NCBI GenBank assembly: GCA_020433785.1
Contig: JAGRCC010001055.1
Coordinates: forward strand, 1-6,651
Length of the DNA stretch: 6,651 bases
Source: Anaerolineae bacterium
Lineage (GTDB): Bacteria; Chloroflexota; Anaerolineae; 4572-78; J111
Reading direction: 5' to 3'
Shown here: positions 1-6,607 of the stretch, one piece after another
How positions within the stretch are numbered: the first letter of the stretch is position 1
Layout: the number at the start of each line of letters is the position of its first letter
Program-made: the position numbers and the translations under genes
The notes under the pieces: generated by a model
Databases searched by the model: none
The model's input: the letters and a program-made list of their open reading frames with translations, nothing else
What the model was told of the DNA's origin: nothing

Positions 1-570
1 ATCGGCATCCCCGCCGGTCGAGCGATGGGCTTGTATCGGTTTCGCGGCCAGACGGTGGTTCGATTTCTGATTTTAGCGCCCATTATTGTGCCGCCGTTGG
101 CCGTGGCAATGGGCATTCATATCGTGTTTATCCGCTACGGGTTGGCGAACACCCTGTCGGGCGTGGTGCTGGTTCACCTGATCCCGGTCACGCCCTATGT
201 CGTGCTCATCATGGCCAGCGTCTTTGCCAATTACAACCCAGAGTATGAAGCCCAAGCCCGTAGCCTGGGGGCGAGTCCGGGCCAAGTGTTTCGCTATATC
301 ACCGTTCCGGCGATTTTGCCGGGGATTGTGGTCAGCGGGCTGTTCGCTTTTATCATCTCTTGGAGCGAGTATCTGCTGACGCTGCTGATCGGCGGTGGGC
401 AGGTGATTACACTGCCGCTGCTGCTGTTCTCATTTGCCAACAGCGGCGACAATGCCCTGACCGCGGCCTTAAGCCTGATCTTCATCGGTCCGGCGATTAT
501 CTTTCTGGTGTTGACCTCGCGTTATTTGACCGGGCGACACACCGCCGTTGGGGGGAGTGGCCGGTTATGA
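1..570 (+). CDS. ABC transporter permease, C-terminal part (5' end outside window)
   Basis: Inner-membrane subunit of an ABC importer; it forms half of the membrane channel. The frame is open from base 1, so the ATG at 25 is internal and the true start lies upstream; 189 codons are visible. Hydrophobic segments lie at about nt 85-150, 165-230, 320-380 and 470-545. Between the second and third is the EAA loop that docks on the ATPase: EAQARSLG at nt 247-270, then Ile nine residues later and VP, matching EAA-x3-G-x9-I-x-LP with small changes. The TM style (FLILAPIIVPPLAVAMG, and WSEYLLTLLIGGG after the loop) resembles the PotB/PotC (spermidine/putrescine-type) permeases more than MalG-type sugar permeases; substrate cannot be told. 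Its TGA stop overlaps the ATG of the ATPase gene (ATGA, 567-570), so the two are translationally coupled. The second permease and a cognate binding protein are probably upstream of the window. Confidence 0.93.
   Translation: MGIPAGRAMGLYRFRGQTVVRFLILAPIIVPPLAVAMGIHIVFIRYGLANTLSGVVLVHLIPVTPYVVLIMASVFANYNPEYEAQARSLGASPGQVFRYITVPAILPGIVVSGLFAFIISWSEYLLTLLIGGGQVITLPLLLFSFANSGDNALTAALSLIFIGPAIIFLVLTSRYLTGRHTAVGGSGRL
551..557 (+). promoter_or_regulatory. Ribosome binding site of the ABC ATPase gene
   Basis: GGGGGAG ends 9 nt before the ATG at 567, inside the last codons of the permease gene. It supports 567 as the start rather than the earlier in-frame ATG at 360, which would require a 69-residue extension overlapping the permease gene and lacking any ABC homology. 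Confidence 0.55.
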
Positions 571-1637
571 CCCAGGTGGATTTGCAGCGACTGACCAAAA
601 TTTACCCCGGCGGCGATGCTCCGGCGGTGCATCAGTTGAGTTTGACCATCCCCTCCGGTCGGGTGACGGCCCTGCTAGGGCCGTCCGGCTGCGGCAAAAC
701 CACCGCGCTCAAAATGGTGGCCGGGCTAATTAAGCCCAGTGCGGGCGATATCCTGTTCGACGGCGCGTCGGTTTTGGCCGTTCCAACCGAGAAGCGGGAA
801 GCGGTTATGGCCTTTCAAAATCATTTGCTGTTTCCCCATATGTCGGTGGGCGAGAATATTGGCTTCGGCTTGAAAATGCGGGGCGTGAGCCGGTCGGTGG
901 TGCGGCAGCGGGTGGCCGAGATGCTGGCGCTGGTCCGCCTGCCGGGTCTGGAAGCGCGCCGGCCTCATCAACTCTCAGGGGGGCAGCAGCAGCGGGTGGC
1001 CCTGGCTCGCGCCTTGATTGTGGAGCCAAAGGTGCTGCTGCTCGACGAACCACTGTCTAATTTGGATGCTCACCTGCGCGGTGAAATGCGCGAGTTAATC
1101 CTCGATGTGCAGCAGCGGTTCAACTTGACGACGATGTTCGTGACCCATGATCAGGAAGAAGCGGTGGTGCTAGCCGATCAAATCGCCCTGATGTTTGAAG
1201 GGCAGCTGCAGCAGCACGGCCCGCCTCCGGCTTTTTATGATCGACCGCTTAATGAACAGGTGGCGCGGTTTTTTGGCGGGATTAATTTTATTCCGGGCCA
1301 GAAGCGGGGCGAACAGATCGAGACCTCGTTAGGTTTATTTCAATGTCAATCCGGGTCCCTATCCGACGGGGCTGTTTTGATGACGATTCGTCCGGAGAAT
1401 ATCCGGCTTGATAGCAATGGGGCTGACGTTAATGTGGCCCAGGGGCAGATCAAGCACAGCATTTACATGGGCACACACGCCCGATTCAAGATTTTAGCCG
1501 AAAACTCCTCTAACCGGCCCGCTATTATGCTCGAGGTGGTGACCAATGCCGCCGGAGTCAACCGGTTTACCGTGGGCCAGATGGTGAAACTACACCTTCC
1601 TCCCGAAAAAATCTGGCTGGTTCCAACCGAACGTTAA
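567..1637 (+). CDS. ABC importer ATPase subunit (PotA/UgpC/CysA-type, with C-terminal TOBE region)
   Basis: Cytoplasmic ATPase, 356 residues, the usual length for this importer class. All catalytic motifs are intact: Walker A GPSGCGKTT (38-46), Q-loop Gln84 in AFQNHLLFPHM, signature LSGGQQQR (136-143), Walker B VLLLDEP (156-162) with catalytic Glu161, D-loop SNLD (164-167), and switch His194 in FVTHDQEEA. Residues from about 235 form the regulatory/TOBE part, with MTIRPENI near residue 272, typical of MalK/PotA-like subunits. The ATG is chosen because it overlaps the permease stop (ATGA) and has a purine-rich site 9 nt upstream. The preceding permease is its partner. The substrate class is not determined: this family serves polyamines, sugars, sulfate, iron and thiamine. 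The stop codon at 1635-1637 overlaps the stop of the convergent kinase gene. Confidence 0.95.
   Translation: MTQVDLQRLTKIYPGGDAPAVHQLSLTIPSGRVTALLGPSGCGKTTALKMVAGLIKPSAGDILFDGASVLAVPTEKREAVMAFQNHLLFPHMSVGENIGFGLKMRGVSRSVVRQRVAEMLALVRLPGLEARRPHQLSGGQQQRVALARALIVEPKVLLLDEPLSNLDAHLRGEMRELILDVQQRFNLTTMFVTHDQEEAVVLADQIALMFEGQLQQHGPPPAFYDRPLNEQVARFFGGINFIPGQKRGEQIETSLGLFQCQSGSLSDGAVLMTIRPENIRLDSNGADVNVAQGQIKHSIYMGTHARFKILAENSSNRPAIMLEVVTNAAGVNRFTVGQMVKLHLPPEKIWLVPTER
1606..1628 (-). terminator. Candidate intrinsic terminator of the histidine kinase gene
   Basis: On the minus strand, 5 nt after the kinase stop codon, GGTTG (1628-1624) pairs with CAGCC (1619-1615), one pair being G-U, around a GAAC tetraloop. 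AGA and a run of six T (1611-1606) follow. The stem is short (5 bp), so strength is uncertain. It lies wholly within the last codons of the ATPase gene on the other strand. Confidence 0.4.
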
Positions 1638-3280
1638 TCCAGGAGTTCACGCACCTTGCGAGCCAGTGTGTCAGCCGAAAACGGTTTTTCCAGCAGCGCT
1701 AATCCCTCGGTCGTGACATTATGTTCATCCAATATATCATCGGGATAGCCGGAGATATAAAGAACTTTAAGCGCCGAATAGCATTGCTTTAACTGTTTAG
1801 CCAGTTCATAGCCGTTCATATTCGGCATGATAACATCGGTGATGAGCAGATCGACGGCCACTTTTGAACCGCAGCACATGTCAAGCGCCTCTTCGATCGT
1901 TGAGGCTTCCTCAACGTTGTAGCCGCGCTTGCGCAAAAACTTTGCGGTAATGGCTCGCACATTGGCTTCATCTTCCACCAATAAAATCGATTCTTGGCCA
2001 TACAGATCCAACGGATGGGGTTCGATGAAAGTGGACGGCCGGACCGGTTCGGTGGTGACCGGCAAATATAGCTCGAACGTGGTCCCTCGGCCGGCTTCGC
2101 TAAAGAACTGAACCTGGCCCCCCAACTGCCGCACAATCCCATAAACCGTTGACAACCCTAAGCCGGTGCCTTCGCCCATCGCTTTGGTGGTAAAGAAGGG
2201 TTCAAAGATGCGGGTTTGAACGGCCGGATCGATGCCGGTGCCGGTGTCCGCCACCGTTAGCCGGACGTAGTGGCCCCGAATTAACTCCATACTTTTGGCC
2301 TTAGCCGAGTCAAGCTTGAGGGCCGTGGTAGTGATGGTTAACGTCCCACCTTTCAACATGGCGTCGCGGGCATTAATCGCCAGGTTCAAAAGCACCTGCT
2401 CGATTCGGCCGGCGTCGGCTTTGATCGAAGGCAGGTCGGCCGCCAGATTATCGACCAGATGAATGTTTTCCCCAATGAGACGACCTAGCATGTTTTTAAT
2501 CTGGTCAATTACGTCGTTCAGATTGAGAACTTGGAACTGCACCGGACGTTGGCGACTGAAGGTTAGGAGTTGTTGGGTTAAAATGATCGCGCGTTCGCTG
2601 GCGATTTTAATTTCGTTGATTTCGTAACGGCGGGGATCGTTCGGATGAAAGGCGTCTTTGAGCAGGAGTTCGCATTGGCCGGAGATGACGGTTAGTAGAT
2701 TATTGAAATCGTGAGCGACGCCGCCGGCCAACTGTCCAATCGCTTCCATCTTTTGGGCGTGCCGCCGTTTCTCCTCGGCCTGCTTGCGCACGGTGATATC
2801 ACTGACCACGCCATAAACAACAATCGCCTCACTTTCGTGCGTCACCCGGCCGCTGTCACGCACCCAGATGACCTGGCCATCGGCCCGCATGATCCGGTAT
2901 TCCACTTCGCTGTCAACGCCTTGAGCTAATCGTTCAGCCTGAGCCGCGGCCAGCGAGCGATCATCGGGATAAATAACCAACGATGGCCAAAAATTCCAAT
3001 CGGCCTCAAACATAGACAACGAATAGCCGGTAAGCGTTTCAGCGTGAGGTGAAATGTAAAGGTTAACGTGAGTTCCGTCAGGGGCAATCTGGGTCACATA
3101 AATATGATCGCTGATCGAGTTGATTACTTGCCGAAACCGCTCCTCGTTCGTCCGGAGCTGCTCGGCCAGCCGCTTGGTTTCTAAATTTTCCAACTCGGCA
3201 ATACGCTGCCGGGCCTGCTCTAATTCTAAAAGGAGGACTTCTTTGGTTAGCTGGTGGTTTTGGATCATAAGCCTGGTCAA
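1634..3280 (-). CDS. PAS-domain hybrid sensor histidine kinase with C-terminal receiver domain
   Basis: Cytoplasmic hybrid two-component kinase, 548 residues, no membrane segment or signal peptide. Order: N-terminal Glu/Leu/Arg-rich probable coiled coil (about 8-47); one PAS domain (about 47-165), ending in the linker VVSDITVRKQAEEKRR; HisKA with phospho-acceptor His190 in GGVAHDFNNLL; HATPase with N-box Asn303 (LNLAINARDAM), G1 DTGTGI (345-350), FEPFFTTK (359-366) and G2 GEGTGLGLS (369-377); receiver with acidic pocket Glu436/Asp437, phospho-acceptor Asp482 (ITDVIMPNMNG), Ser510 and Lys532. All key residues are present, so both phosphotransfer steps should work. The PAS ligand is unknown. 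There is no DNA-binding output domain and no partner regulator in the window, so the next relay step is elsewhere. The start is unsure: the listed TTG at 3280 or the ATG at 3268 (544 residues); neither has a good ribosome binding site. Confidence 0.93.
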   Translation of the reverse strand: MTRLMIQNHQLTKEVLLLELEQARQRIAELENLETKRLAEQLRTNEERFRQVINSISDHIYVTQIAPDGTHVNLYISPHAETLTGYSLSMFEADWNFWPSLVIYPDDRSLAAAQAERLAQGVDSEVEYRIMRADGQVIWVRDSGRVTHESEAIVVYGVVSDITVRKQAEEKRRHAQKMEAIGQLAGGVAHDFNNLLTVISGQCELLLKDAFHPNDPRRYEINEIKIASERAIILTQQLLTFSRQRPVQFQVLNLNDVIDQIKNMLGRLIGENIHLVDNLAADLPSIKADAGRIEQVLLNLAINARDAMLKGGTLTITTTALKLDSAKAKSMELIRGHYVRLTVADTGTGIDPAVQTRIFEPFFTTKAMGEGTGLGLSTVYGIVRQLGGQVQFFSEAGRGTTFELYLPVTTEPVRPSTFIEPHPLDLYGQESILLVEDEANVRAITAKFLRKRGYNVEEASTIEEALDMCCGSKVAVDLLITDVIMPNMNGYELAKQLKQCYSALKVLYISGYPDDILDEHNVTTEGLALLEKPFSADTLARKVRELLD

Positions 3281-3316
3281 TTTGGAAGGAGTATGAGTTT
3301 GATTTTTGTAATTTCT

Positions 3317-3345
3317 ATTGTAAAAAATGTCGGCCTGAATGACAA
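3317..3345 (-). promoter_or_regulatory. Sigma-70-like promoter for the histidine kinase gene
   Basis: Read on the minus strand: TTGTCA (3345-3340), a 17-bp spacer, then TACAAT (3322-3317). Each box matches consensus at 5 of 6 positions and the spacing is ideal. Transcription would begin near 3310, about 30 nt before the TTG or 42 nt before the ATG start of the kinase gene. Confidence 0.6.
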
Positions 3346-3374
3346 CTTGAGCGGAAAATTTTTTTACTTAACTT

Positions 3375-3402
3375 TTCACATTTGTTTTTAGCTACGTATA
3401 AT
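3375..3402 (+). promoter_or_regulatory. Sigma-70-like promoter for the resB-like / binding protein unit
   Basis: TTCACA (3375-3380, 5 of 6 consensus positions), a 16-bp spacer, then a perfect TATAAT (3397-3402), in an AT-rich stretch between divergent genes. The start of transcription should fall near 3409, leaving a leader of about 60 nt before the ATG at 3468. The -35 boxes of the two divergent promoters are 29 bp apart. Confidence 0.65.
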
Positions 3403-3418
3403 TAATAGGAGTTTCCAA

Positions 3419-3445
3419 GTTATCGAGTAATTTCACTCCGGTAAC
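3419..3445 (+). promoter_or_regulatory. Dyad / hairpin in the resB leader
   Basis: GTTATCG (3419-3425) pairs with CGGTAAC (3439-3445), 7 bp with one G-U. After a bulged C (3438) the stem continues with AGT (3426-3428) against ACT (3435-3437), closing on a 6-nt loop. No T-run follows, so it is not a simple terminator. It could be a leader RNA hairpin or an operator dyad just after the transcription start. An alternative pairing of GGAGT (3408-3412) with ACTCC (3435-3439) excludes it. No known riboswitch class is recognised. Confidence 0.35.
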
Positions 3446-3467
3446 CATTATCACGTTTATCATCCTT

Positions 3468-4886
3468 ATGGATACGATTAAAACTCGTCCCGAGCAACCC
3501 TACGTTCGTATTCAACAGGCGATTGCCTCTAGCTGGACCTCGCTGCGGCAGCCGAAAACGGCGGCTGTGCTGGTTGTTATTGTGGCCGTGGCGGCGATAG
3601 TGGGCTGGTTATTGCCGCAACAGGGCCAAACGGAAGAAACGGTAGAGGCCTGGACGGCGTCTTTACCTCCCTGGCTTCAGCCGTGGGGTATTCCGCTTTT
3701 TTGGCTAGGGTTTGCTCAAATTTTTCACTCGATCTGGTTTTGGCTGCCGACGGCGCTGCTGCTGTTGAGCTGCGCCGTGGCCCTGGCCGACTATTTTCAA
3801 CCTTGCCGGCGGCGCATGTCGGAACAACCGGCGGACATTGCCTGGCAGCATCCTCTGACTGAACGGACTGAGCAGTCGGCGCGCTTACCCGCTGCGCCTG
3901 ACGATTTTTTGGAGGGCTTAAAAGTTAAGCTCATCGCACAAGGCTTTAAGATCGATGATCCGCTTGAGGATAGTGACCGAGTGGTTAGCGCCGTACGCGG
4001 GCGATCAAGCTGGTGGGCGGTTCTGGCCGTTTACGGCGGTCTGGCCGGGCTATGTCTAGCCTTCATCATCAGCTATTTCACGCTGACCGTCGAGACCATA
4101 ACACTTCACCCCTTTATTCCCACTACCAGCCGGTTGTTTAACGGCGCCTTTGAACCCAACAACACTGAAACCACTACCTCGACGGGGACGATGACGTTCT
4201 CTCCTTCCAACGAGGCCCCGGCTCAATCGATTCCCTGGCGGCTCTACCGGCCGACGCCGTTCAACAATACCCTACTCATCCCGACAGCCGTTGAGCCGGT
4301 GCTAACGGTAACGGCCCACGATGACGCGGGCCAACTGCGCAAACTGCTGCCGCTCCAAACCGAACTACCCCCCGCCACTTACTTGAACCTGCCGCTAGGC
4401 AGCCCTGACGATCCGCTTTTTTTCCTGATTCCCAACACCAACCTGCTGTTCCAGATTATCCCGACCAATGTTCTGGACGATAACCAACTCAACATCCAGG
4501 TAGCGCTGGAGGGCGCCGCCGCGCCAGTCGAAAACCGCATGCTGGCGGTGGGCGAGTCGTTTGAGGTCGAAGGGTTTACGGTCACGGTTGCCCTCAACCA
4601 GCAAATTTCACTGCTGGCCTGGCGCGATTGGGCCGTGCCTTTATACCTGGCAAGTCTAATGGCTATTATGGGGGGCGTTATTTTGCTTTATTTTCGCGCG
4701 CCGTGGCAGGTCTGGCTGATTCCGGAAGTCAAAGGCCGGGGCGGGCAGCTCTACGGCGTGGTCGAAAAGTTGACCTATGCCTCCGGTAACCCGACCCATT
4801 TCTTAGATCAACTGCTCCAAACCGACGCTGCTCCGGAGGCGGACCTTGAAGCGACCCCGGCCCAATCCAACCATACTCAAACATAA
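3468..4886 (+). CDS. ResB-family cytochrome c biogenesis membrane protein
   Basis: 472 residues with the ResB/Ccs1 layout: TM1 about 31-49 (preceded by SLRQPKTAAVLVV and ended by GWLLPQQ, as in this family), TM2 about 87-108 (FHSIWFWLPTALLLLS, then CRRR), TM3 about 182-206, a large extracytoplasmic domain of roughly 180 residues, and TM4 about 388-408 with a short cytoplasmic tail. In system II cytochrome c maturation ResB works with ResC/CcsA to carry haem across the membrane and keep apocytochrome thiols reduced. That role is known for the family, not shown here. No ResC/CcsA, thioredoxin-like ResA or c-type cytochrome is in the window. The ATG at 3468 is the first ordinary start codon in the open frame but has no clear ribosome binding site. 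It is followed after 13 nt by the binding-protein gene, so the two are almost certainly co-transcribed. Divergence from well-studied ResB leaves the exact function open. Confidence 0.82.
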   Translation: MDTIKTRPEQPYVRIQQAIASSWTSLRQPKTAAVLVVIVAVAAIVGWLLPQQGQTEETVEAWTASLPPWLQPWGIPLFWLGFAQIFHSIWFWLPTALLLLSCAVALADYFQPCRRRMSEQPADIAWQHPLTERTEQSARLPAAPDDFLEGLKVKLIAQGFKIDDPLEDSDRVVSAVRGRSSWWAVLAVYGGLAGLCLAFIISYFTLTVETITLHPFIPTTSRLFNGAFEPNNTETTTSTGTMTFSPSNEAPAQSIPWRLYRPTPFNNTLLIPTAVEPVLTVTAHDDAGQLRKLLPLQTELPPATYLNLPLGSPDDPLFFLIPNTNLLFQIIPTNVLDDNQLNIQVALEGAAAPVENRMLAVGESFEVEGFTVTVALNQQISLLAWRDWAVPLYLASLMAIMGGVILLYFRAPWQVWLIPEVKGRGGQLYGVVEKLTYASGNPTHFLDQLLQTDAAPEADLEATPAQSNHTQT

Positions 4887-4889
4887 GGA
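4884..4889 (+). promoter_or_regulatory. Ribosome binding site of the solute-binding protein gene
   Basis: TAAGGA overlaps the TAA stop of the resB-like gene and ends 10 nt before the ATG at 4900. It favours this ATG over the in-frame TTG at 4846, which would put 18 hydrophilic residues before the signal peptide. Confidence 0.55.
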
Positions 4890-4899
4890 TCAACTCAAT

Positions 4900-6522
4900 A
4901 TGAGTGTAGGTCTAAAAACAACCGTTATTTTGGCTGTACTGGCCGGCCTGCTGGTCTTGGCCGCGTGCAGTCCGGCGCCCACGCCGGAAATTATCACCCA
5001 CATTGAAACGGTCATTGTCGAGCGAGAGGCCGAACCGGTCACGATTGTGGAAACCGTTGAAGTACCGGTCACAGTTGAGGTTGAGAAAATTGTGGAGGTT
5101 GAGGTAACGCCTACGCCGTTCGGCCGGCTTTACCAAGGTGTCGAAGCCACCCTGGTCACCGCCGCCGACGCCCCGGTGGTCGAACTGCTCCAGCAGCAGG
5201 CCCAAGCGTTTCAAGCCTTGACCGGCGCGGCCATAACCATCGAAACGGTGCCGGACCTGAATCAATCCGTTTTAATCGATGAAGAGACAGGACAGAACCG
5301 CTATGCCGGCTACATCTACCCGGCCCAATGGCTGGCCGATTACGCCGCCCAGGACTATCTGGCCGACCTGACCGATCGGATTCAAGCCGACCAGACGTTG
5401 GAATGGGACGATATCGCGCCCATTTATCGCGACGTTGCGGCCGGCTATGGCGAACGGACCTATGGCATCCCCATCGCCGGCGATGTGCAGTTGGTCTACT
5501 ATCGGCCCGATGTGTTGGAGGAAATCGGTTTGCCCCCACCCAAAACCTGGGACGACTATGTCGAAATTGCCGGCGCCGCCAATGAACTGGACATCAACGC
5601 CGATAGCTCGCCGGATTTCGGCTCTTGTTTGGCCAGGGCCGAGCAGAGCTACACGATTTTTTATAGTATGGTTAGCCCGTACCTGCAATTTGAAGGTTTC
5701 GCTCAAGGGGGGTTTTTTAGCCCGGATAACTTTGCGCCGTTGGTCGATAACCAGGGCTTTAGACGCGCCCTTGAGCTTTATAAGGAAACGATTCTGTACA
5801 GCCCGCCCGAGGAGTTGCGCAACGGCCTGGCCGAAACCCGGCAGCTGATGCTCGACGGCCGCTGTACGCTGACCGTTGACTCAACGACCCTGGGGCACCT
5901 GGCCGCCGATCCCGACCAATCCGCCATTGCGGATAAAATCGCCGTTGTTGCCCTACCCGGCGCGGCGGACGTGGTCAACCGGCCGACCGGGACTTTAGCG
6001 CCCTGCGACGAAGATCAAGACAATTGCCCCTTTGCCGCCGACGAGATCAACCACGCCCCCTTTATGCCTTCCGGCGGCTGGGTGGGTAGTCTCAATCCGG
6101 CGGCGGCTGACCCGACGCAAAAGGCCGTTTACGACTTCTTGGTGTACGTCAGCGCGCCGGACCAGGCTAACCCGGCTGTAGCGGCCGATCCGGCGCTCAT
6201 TCCCTATCGAATTTCCCAATACCTCAACCGCCAGCCGTGGGTTGAGGCCGGCTTCAGCCCCGACTTCTCCGCTAACTTCCTGAGCGCCATCGAACAGACC
6301 CTGGCCTCGCCCAACGCGGTCTTAAACCTGCGTATTCCGTCCCATCAACGCTACCAAGCCGAGAGTTTATCCCCGCTCCTCGACCAATACCTGTCTGACC
6401 AACTGACCACCGATCAGGTTGTCGCCGCGCTTCTCGACGAATGGCAGACAGTTACTGATGCTGCCGGCCGTCAGGAGCAGCTTGAGGCTTATTTGTTATC
6501 GCTGGGCCTAACCAGCCAATAG
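4900..6522 (+). CDS. Extracellular solute-binding lipoprotein of an ABC importer (family-1-like)
   Basis: 540 residues. The signal peptide (1-22) has a hydrophobic core and lipobox LAAC with lipidated Cys23, so the protein is anchored to the outer face of the membrane. A Val/Glu/Thr/Pro-rich stalk (about 24-74) precedes the binding domain. The fold region shows family-1 features: ADYAAQDYLADLTDRI (about 146-161), YGIPIAGDVQLVYYRPDVL (188-206) followed by GLPPPKTWDDY (210-220), and a late SGGWVGSLNP (391-400). These suggest a sugar or other small polar ligand, not identified. Four further cysteines (243, 322, 369, 376) could form disulfides. DINADSSPDFG (231-241) looks like an EF-hand-type calcium loop, and CDEDQDNC (369-376) is strongly acidic. 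The 540-residue length and C-terminal segment with LNLRIPSHQRYQ (about 475-486) exceed classic MalE-type proteins. No permease gene lies next to it; it follows the resB-like gene by 13 nt. Start ATG at 4900 fits the signal peptide and the TAAGGA site. Confidence 0.88.
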   Translation: MSVGLKTTVILAVLAGLLVLAACSPAPTPEIITHIETVIVEREAEPVTIVETVEVPVTVEVEKIVEVEVTPTPFGRLYQGVEATLVTAADAPVVELLQQQAQAFQALTGAAITIETVPDLNQSVLIDEETGQNRYAGYIYPAQWLADYAAQDYLADLTDRIQADQTLEWDDIAPIYRDVAAGYGERTYGIPIAGDVQLVYYRPDVLEEIGLPPPKTWDDYVEIAGAANELDINADSSPDFGSCLARAEQSYTIFYSMVSPYLQFEGFAQGGFFSPDNFAPLVDNQGFRRALELYKETILYSPPEELRNGLAETRQLMLDGRCTLTVDSTTLGHLAADPDQSAIADKIAVVALPGAADVVNRPTGTLAPCDEDQDNCPFAADEINHAPFMPSGGWVGSLNPAAADPTQKAVYDFLVYVSAPDQANPAVAADPALIPYRISQYLNRQPWVEAGFSPDFSANFLSAIEQTLASPNAVLNLRIPSHQRYQAESLSPLLDQYLSDQLTTDQVVAALLDEWQTVTDAAGRQEQLEAYLLSLGLTSQ

Positions 6523-6539
6523 CCGGCCCCGGTTGGCTG
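6513..6539 (+). terminator. Dyad over the stop codon of the binding-protein gene, possible weak terminator
   Basis: CAGCCAA (6513-6519) is perfectly complementary to TTGGCTG (6533-6539) around a GC-rich interior that contains the TAG stop. No T-run follows, so it is not a classic intrinsic terminator; it may stabilise the mRNA 3' end or act with other factors. Confidence 0.3.
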
Positions 6540-6607
6540 TGAGCGTCTGAGGATAAGATGCAGGTTTCCCCGATCTTTATTTTCATTATGACTGACGCAG
6601 TTGGCAT

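Noticed and set aside
360..566. Upstream extension of the ATPase gene to the in-frame ATG at 360
   Set aside because: The 69 extra residues lie in the permease gene in another frame and look like out-of-frame translation. The ATG at 567 has a stop-start overlap and a ribosome site.
805..1053. Minus-strand Pro/Ala/Arg-rich frame opposite the ATPase gene
   Set aside because: Its composition is what GC-rich antisense of a conserved gene gives; it overlaps the ABC motifs and has no recognisable domain.
4846..4899. Upstream TTG start for the binding protein
   Set aside because: It adds 18 charged, polar residues before the signal peptide and overlaps the resB-like gene; ATG 4900 has a ribosome site and gives a normal lipoprotein signal.
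5156..5706. Long minus-strand frames opposite the binding-protein gene (5156-5539 and 5272-5706)
   Set aside because: They are shadows of a well-supported coding sequence, with no start signals or recognisable motifs.
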